Assembly (NCBI GenBank): GCA_910585635.1
Contig: CAJUFE010000051.1
Coordinates: forward strand, 1 to 33,417
Direction of reading: 5' to 3'
Source: an uncultured Lachnospiraceae bacterium
GTDB lineage: Bacteria; Bacillota; Clostridia; Lachnospirales; Lachnospiraceae
Length of the DNA: 33,417 nucleotides
Shown here: piece after piece, positions 30,002 to 33,417 of the stretch
Numbering within the stretch: position 1 is the first letter of the stretch
How the letters are laid out: every line of letters starts with the position of its first letter
The notes under the pieces: model-generated
What the model was told of the DNA's origin: nothing
Databases searched by the model: none
The model's input: the letters and a program-made list of their open reading frames with translations, nothing else
Position numbers and translations under genes: made by a program

Positions 30002-30263
30002 CCACGCAGCCGGGGAGTCAGCGGTGCCCTGTACTTGCAAGCCGCTTTAGCAAGGGTGATGCCCTGCCCCGGGCTGTACGAGGTGGAGCTGCCTTTGGTA
30101 AGTAGCGTTGACGCTTGGGTCTTGCGCAACAAGGACCTGTGAACCGTGTCAGGGCAGGAATGCAGCAGCACTAAGCAGGAGCTCTTGTGTGCCGCGAGGC
30201 AGCCTGAGCCGAGCCAACTGCCAGAGTAACGTCTGTTTCGGCAGTTCAAAGCAGGGCGCGTGG
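30002..30263 (+). ncRNA. ffs: Signal recognition particle RNA, large bacterial type with Alu domain
   Basis: The helix 8 signature is present: GTGTCAGG, then GCA-GGAA-TGC (GGAA tetraloop at 30157-30160), then AGCAGCAC. This is the Ffh-binding site. The 5' part GGGGAGTCAGCGGTGCCCTG and GCAAGCCGCTTTAGC match the Alu domain of Firmicute SRP RNAs. Ends are set by the closing stem CCACGC (30002-30007) with GCGTGG (30258-30263), so they are approximate; the primary transcript is probably 29957 to about 30305. It scaffolds the SRP that targets nascent membrane and secreted proteins. The position upstream of dnaX-ybaB agrees with other Firmicutes. Confidence 0.92.
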
Positions 30264-30272
30264 ATAAGATAC

Positions 30273-30305
30273 AGGAATGGCTTAAGAGGCCATTCCTATT
30301 TTTTT
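30273..30305 (+). terminator. Terminator of the SRP RNA
   Basis: AGGAATGGC (30273-30281) pairs with GCCATTCCT (30289-30297), followed by a seven-T run. Confidence 0.92.
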
Positions 30306-30307
30306 AC

Positions 30308-30336
30308 TTGCCCCGCTTATCGCTTTGCGGTATAAT
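30308..30336 (+). promoter_or_regulatory. Promoter of the phosphofructokinase gene
   Basis: TTGCCC (30308-30313), 17-bp spacer, TATAAT (30331-30336). It begins three bases after the SRP RNA terminator and leaves a leader of about 100 bases. Confidence 0.7.
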
Positions 30337-30441
30337 ATCGGCAGACAACACATGATCTCGTGATCTGCTGGCAGCTGGAGTTGTATGATCTGGGGCAGCT
30401 GTCAGAAAATATAAACGATCAAAGAAAGGAAGGGTTGTTTT

Positions 30442-31521
30442 ATGAGAAGGATAGGGATGTTGACCAGCGGCGGCGATTGCCAGTGCCTGAACGCCACCAT
30501 GAGGGGCGTGGCCAAGGCATTGTACGGCATGTACGATGATGTGGAGATCATCGGCTTTGAGGATGGCTATAAAGGCCTGATCTACATGGATTACCGTATC
30601 ATGAAGCCGTCGGACTTTTCCGGTATCCTTACGGAAGGCGGGACGATCCTGGGGACCTCCAGACAGCCGTTCAAGCTGATGCGCGTCCCGGATGAGAACG
30701 GATTGGACAAGGTGGAGTCCATGCGCCTGACCTATCAGAAGCTGAAGCTGGAATGCCTGGTGGTGCTGGGAGGCAACGGGAGCCAGAAGACGGCGAACCT
30801 CCTGAGCGAGGAGGGGCTGAACGTGGTATCCCTCCCCAAGACCATCGATAACGATCTCTGGGGCACAGAGATGACCTTCGGCTTCCACAGCGCGGTCAAT
30901 ATCGCCACGGATGCCATCGACTGCATCCATACCACCGCGTCCTCCCATGGACGGATCTTCATCGTGGAGGTCATGGGCCACAAGGTGGGCTGGGTGACCT
31001 TATATGCAGGCATCGCCGGCGGCGCGGATATCATCCTGCTCCCGGAGATCCCCTACGATATCCATGTAGTGGGTGAGGCGATCAACCGGAGAGCGAAAGC
31101 CGGGAAGCGTTTCTCCATCCTGGCTGTGGCCGAGGGCGCGATCTCCAAGGAAGATGCCAGCCTGAGCAAGAAGGAGCTGAAGAAGAAAAAAGAGAGCGGT
31201 ATGATCTATCCCTCCGCAGCTTACGAGATCGGCGCGAAGCTCCAGGAGATCACCGGACAGGAAGTGCGCGTGACCGTTCCGGGACATACCCAGAGAGGCG
31301 GCGAGCCTTGTCCCTACGACCGTGTGCTCTCCACCCAGCTGGGCGCGGCAGCCGCGGAACTGATCCGGGATAAGAAGTACGGCTATATGGTATGTGTCAA
31401 GAATAATGAGATCGATAAGATACCCTTAAAGGATATCGCCGGGAAGCTGAAATACGTGGATCCCGACAGCGCGATCATCCGTCATGCGAAATCCGTTGGG
31501 ATCAGCTTCGGCGATGAGTAG
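30442..31521 (+). CDS. pfkA: 6-phosphofructokinase, mixed-substrate (group III) type
   Basis: Phosphorylates fructose-6-phosphate in glycolysis; 359 aa, longer than the 320 of E. coli PfkA. The first loop is TSGGDCQCLNA (8-18), where most family members have GGDAPGMNA. The second is GGNGSQK (110-116) with Gly113 at the position that marks ATP use and Asn112 in place of the usual Asp. PKTIDND (132-138) has Lys133, a trait of PPi-type enzymes, with catalytic Asp136. The Gly plus Lys mixture is typical of the group III mixed-substrate clade, whose members with Gly are mainly ATP-dependent. PGHTQRGG is intact. AGGAAGGG fixes the start. Confidence 0.92.
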   Translation: MRRIGMLTSGGDCQCLNATMRGVAKALYGMYDDVEIIGFEDGYKGLIYMDYRIMKPSDFSGILTEGGTILGTSRQPFKLMRVPDENGLDKVESMRLTYQKLKLECLVVLGGNGSQKTANLLSEEGLNVVSLPKTIDNDLWGTEMTFGFHSAVNIATDAIDCIHTTASSHGRIFIVEVMGHKVGWVTLYAGIAGGADIILLPEIPYDIHVVGEAINRRAKAGKRFSILAVAEGAISKEDASLSKKELKKKKESGMIYPSAAYEIGAKLQEITGQEVRVTVPGHTQRGGEPCPYDRVLSTQLGAAAAELIRDKKYGYMVCVKNNEIDKIPLKDIAGKLKYVDPDSAIIRHAKSVGISFGDE

Positions 31522-31554
31522 GGAGCGAGATAGGCTGGCAGAGGTTGGTGGACG

Positions 31555-33300
31555 ATGTCATATGTTGCTTTATATCGGAAATGGCGGCCCGCATCCTTCG
31601 GGGATGTAAAGGGCCAGGACCATATCGTACAGACATTAAAAAATCAGATCGTGTCCGGGAGGGTAGGCCATGCCTACCTGTTCTGCGGCACAAGAGGCAC
31701 CGGTAAGACCAGCATCGCCAAGATCTTTGCGAAAGCAGTGAACTGTGAGCAGCCAGTGGATGGGAGCCCCTGCAATATCTGCCCGGTCTGTCAGGCGATC
31801 GCCAGGGGCTCTTCTATGAACGTGGTGGAGATCGACGCAGCCTCCAATAACGGCGTGGAGAATATCCGGGATATCCGGGAGCAGGTCCAGTATCCGCCTA
31901 CAGACGGCAGATACAGGGTCTATATCATCGACGAGGTCCACATGCTCTCCACCGGAGCCTTCAATGCGCTCTTAAAGACCTTGGAGGAGCCGCCGTCCTA
32001 TGTGATCTTTATCCTGGCCACCACAGAGGTCCACAAGATCCCGGTCACGATCCTGTCCAGATGCCAGCGGTATGACTTTAAAAGGATCCCTGTGGGGATC
32101 ATCGCCGCGCGGCTGAAGGAAGTGGCAGAGGCAGAATCGCTGGATATAGAGGAGCGGGCGCTCCAGTATCTGGCGAAGGCTGCGGACGGTGCGTTCCGCG
32201 ATGCATTGAGCCTTTTAGACCAGTGCATCGCGTTCCATTTTGCGGAGACCCTGACCTATGAACATGTATTGGACATCCTGGGAGCTGTGGATCAGACCAT
32301 ATTTTCCAGGATGTTCCGCAAGATAGCGGAAAAAAAGACAAAGGATTGTATCCTGCTTTTGGAGGAGCTGGTGCTACAGGGCAGGGAATTAGGACAATTC
32401 ATAAATGAACTGATCTGGTACTTACGGAACCTCCTCCTGCTGCAGACCGCAGAGGATGGAGAAGGGCTGATGGATATGTCTAAAGAGAGCTTAGAGCAGC
32501 TGCGGGCGGATGGGGAGCTGATCGACGGGGATACCCTGATCCGGTACATCCGCGTGCTGTCCGAGCTGTCTGACCGCCTCCGTTTTGCCGGGCAAAAGCG
32601 GATCTTGACAGAGATCGCGCTGATAAAGTTGACAAAACCAGAGATGGAAGTTAATATAGATTCTTTGATAGAACGTATCACCAGCCTGGAAGTCAGGCTG
32701 GCAGAGGGCGCACCGTTCCAGGCGCCGTTCGCCGCCGGGATGACCGGCTATGGCGTTGGAGGCGGGGCGGCAGAGGTATCCTGCGGGGCGGCGCCGGGGG
32801 GAGCGGGTATCCAGCTTTCGACAGCGCAGCCAGGACAGGACCCGACAGCGCAGCCTGGACAGCTCCCGATGGCCCAGCCGGGACAGTCCCCAGTGGCTCA
32901 GTCGGGCCAGATATCGGTCGCGGTCCCGCAACAAGCCCCGCCCAGGCAGGTGACGCTGCCTCCGGCCCAGCTGGAGGATCTTAAGCTGATCCGGAACGAG
33001 TGGGGCAATATCGTGCGGCAGATGGGGATGTCCATCCGCCCCAGCTTCCGAGACACCGTGGTGGAGCCCAGCGGTGACAGCTGCCTGTGCATCGTGTTCA
33101 CCGACCCCACCGCCCACGCGATCGGCAGCCGTCCCAGCGTGATCGGCAGCTTGGAGCGGTTCGTGGCAGAGCGGTATGGAAAGTCGATCTATTTTAAGAC
33201 ACGGCAGCGGGAGTTTGGCGAGCGGACCGATACGATCTATGTGAGCGAGCAGGAATTGAAAGAAAAGATCCATATGGATATCGTGATAGAGGAGGGATAG
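31555..33300 (+). CDS. dnaX: DNA polymerase III gamma/tau subunit
   Basis: Clamp-loader ATPase, 581 aa. It starts MSYVALYRKWRPASFGDV, the family signature. Walker A is GTRGTGKTS (45-53), a four-Cys zinc site lies at about 64-79 (NCEQ...CNICPVC), Walker B is VYIIDEVHML, and sensor 1 and the arginine finger region is LATTEVHKIPVTILSRCQRY. Domain III ends near 370. An 8-residue Pro-Gly-Gln repeat (about 423-455) follows, then a C-terminal tau-like domain that should contact the polymerase. An A-AAA-AAG heptamer is in frame at 32331-32337. Followed at once by ybaB, the standard dnaX-ybaB-recR order. Confidence 0.96.
   Translation: MSYVALYRKWRPASFGDVKGQDHIVQTLKNQIVSGRVGHAYLFCGTRGTGKTSIAKIFAKAVNCEQPVDGSPCNICPVCQAIARGSSMNVVEIDAASNNGVENIRDIREQVQYPPTDGRYRVYIIDEVHMLSTGAFNALLKTLEEPPSYVIFILATTEVHKIPVTILSRCQRYDFKRIPVGIIAARLKEVAEAESLDIEERALQYLAKAADGAFRDALSLLDQCIAFHFAETLTYEHVLDILGAVDQTIFSRMFRKIAEKKTKDCILLLEELVLQGRELGQFINELIWYLRNLLLLQTAEDGEGLMDMSKESLEQLRADGELIDGDTLIRYIRVLSELSDRLRFAGQKRILTEIALIKLTKPEMEVNIDSLIERITSLEVRLAEGAPFQAPFAAGMTGYGVGGGAAEVSCGAAPGGAGIQLSTAQPGQDPTAQPGQLPMAQPGQSPVAQSGQISVAVPQQAPPRQVTLPPAQLEDLKLIRNEWGNIVRQMGMSIRPSFRDTVVEPSGDSCLCIVFTDPTAHAIGSRPSVIGSLERFVAERYGKSIYFKTRQREFGERTDTIYVSEQELKEKIHMDIVIEEG
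32821..32916 (+). repeat. In-frame 24-bp repeat in dnaX
   Basis: Four units of 24 bp starting at 32821, 32845, 32869 and 32893, encoding TAQPGQDP, TAQPGQLP, MAQPGQSP and VAQSGQIS. They form a flexible Pro/Gln linker between the clamp-loader core and the C-terminal domain. Confidence 0.85.
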
Positions 33301-33304
33301 AGCC

Positions 33305-33417
33305 ATGGCAAAACGAGGCGGGTTCCCCGGGGGAGGCATCCCGGGAAATATGAACAATCTGATGAAGCAGGCACAGCGGATGCAGCGCCAGATGGAGGAG
33401 AACCAAAAGGAGCTGGA
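33305..33417 (+). CDS. ybaB: YbaB/EbfC-family nucleoid-associated protein, 5' part only
   Basis: The first 37 codons are in the window: MAKRGGFPGGGIPGNMNNLM, then KQAQRMQRQMEENQKEL. This Gly-rich start followed by a helix of MxKQAQxMQ type identifies the YbaB/EbfC family, small dimeric DNA-binding proteins. GGAGGG at 33291-33296 overlaps the end of dnaX. The remaining roughly 75 codons lie beyond the edge, and recR would be expected next. Confidence 0.9.
   Translation, partial: MAKRGGFPGGGIPGNMNNLMKQAQRMQRQMEENQKEL

Overview
The window looks like a chromosomal segment of a GC-rich, anaerobic, spore-forming member of the Lachnospiraceae (Clostridium cluster XIVa). The evidence is the gene content: a glgC-glgD pair, spoVG and spmB, an oxygen-independent class III ribonucleotide reductase with no aerobic enzyme beside it, a large SRP RNA with an Alu domain, and the order tadA ... 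SRP RNA ... dnaX-ybaB that is classic for Firmicutes. Shine-Dalgarno sites are strong, and most promoters are sigma-A type with a 17-bp spacer. No tRNA, rRNA, CRISPR array, transposase or phage gene was found.

Layout. (1) 1-3140: a hairpin repeat, then glycogen synthesis genes glgC-glgD and spoVG, ended by a strong terminator. (2) 3160-9360: a sugar-acid catabolic cluster made of an HpcH/HpaI-type aldolase, a GntR/FCD regulator, a three-gene TRAP transporter and a UxaA-type dehydratase. Three near-identical 16-bp sites lie in front of the aldolase, the regulator and the transporter, so the regulator probably controls all three units. (3) 9400-12450: nrdD-nrdG behind two promoters and a pair of NrdR boxes 30 bp apart. 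(4) 12531-17405, minus strand: a GerMN-like lipoprotein with a MarR regulator, then a MurD-type ligase with a MurL-type epimerase (an alternative route to D-Glu in peptidoglycan precursors), then spmB without spmA. (5) 17489-25866, plus strand: metG behind an attenuator-like leader, a TraX-family membrane protein, tatD, rsmA/ksgA, a Lachnospiraceae-type protein of unknown function, and a TadA-HAD phosphatase fusion. (6) 25867-29880: accessory DNA lying where tadA and the SRP RNA are neighbours in other Firmicutes. It holds a decayed metallo-beta-lactamase gene, a PD-(D/E)XK-like protein overlapping a small unknown gene, and a regulator with two helix-turn-helix segments, with hairpin repeats at both edges. 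(7) 29920-33417: SRP RNA, phosphofructokinase, dnaX and the start of ybaB.

The points most worth following are the uncharacterised PD-(D/E)XK / 134-aa / double-HTH module, the murD2-murL pair, the TadA-HAD fusion, the triplicated GntR operator, the metG leader and a dispersed hairpin repeat family with four copies here. Two genes (tatD and tadA-HAD) have their 3' ends copied into the DNA just downstream.
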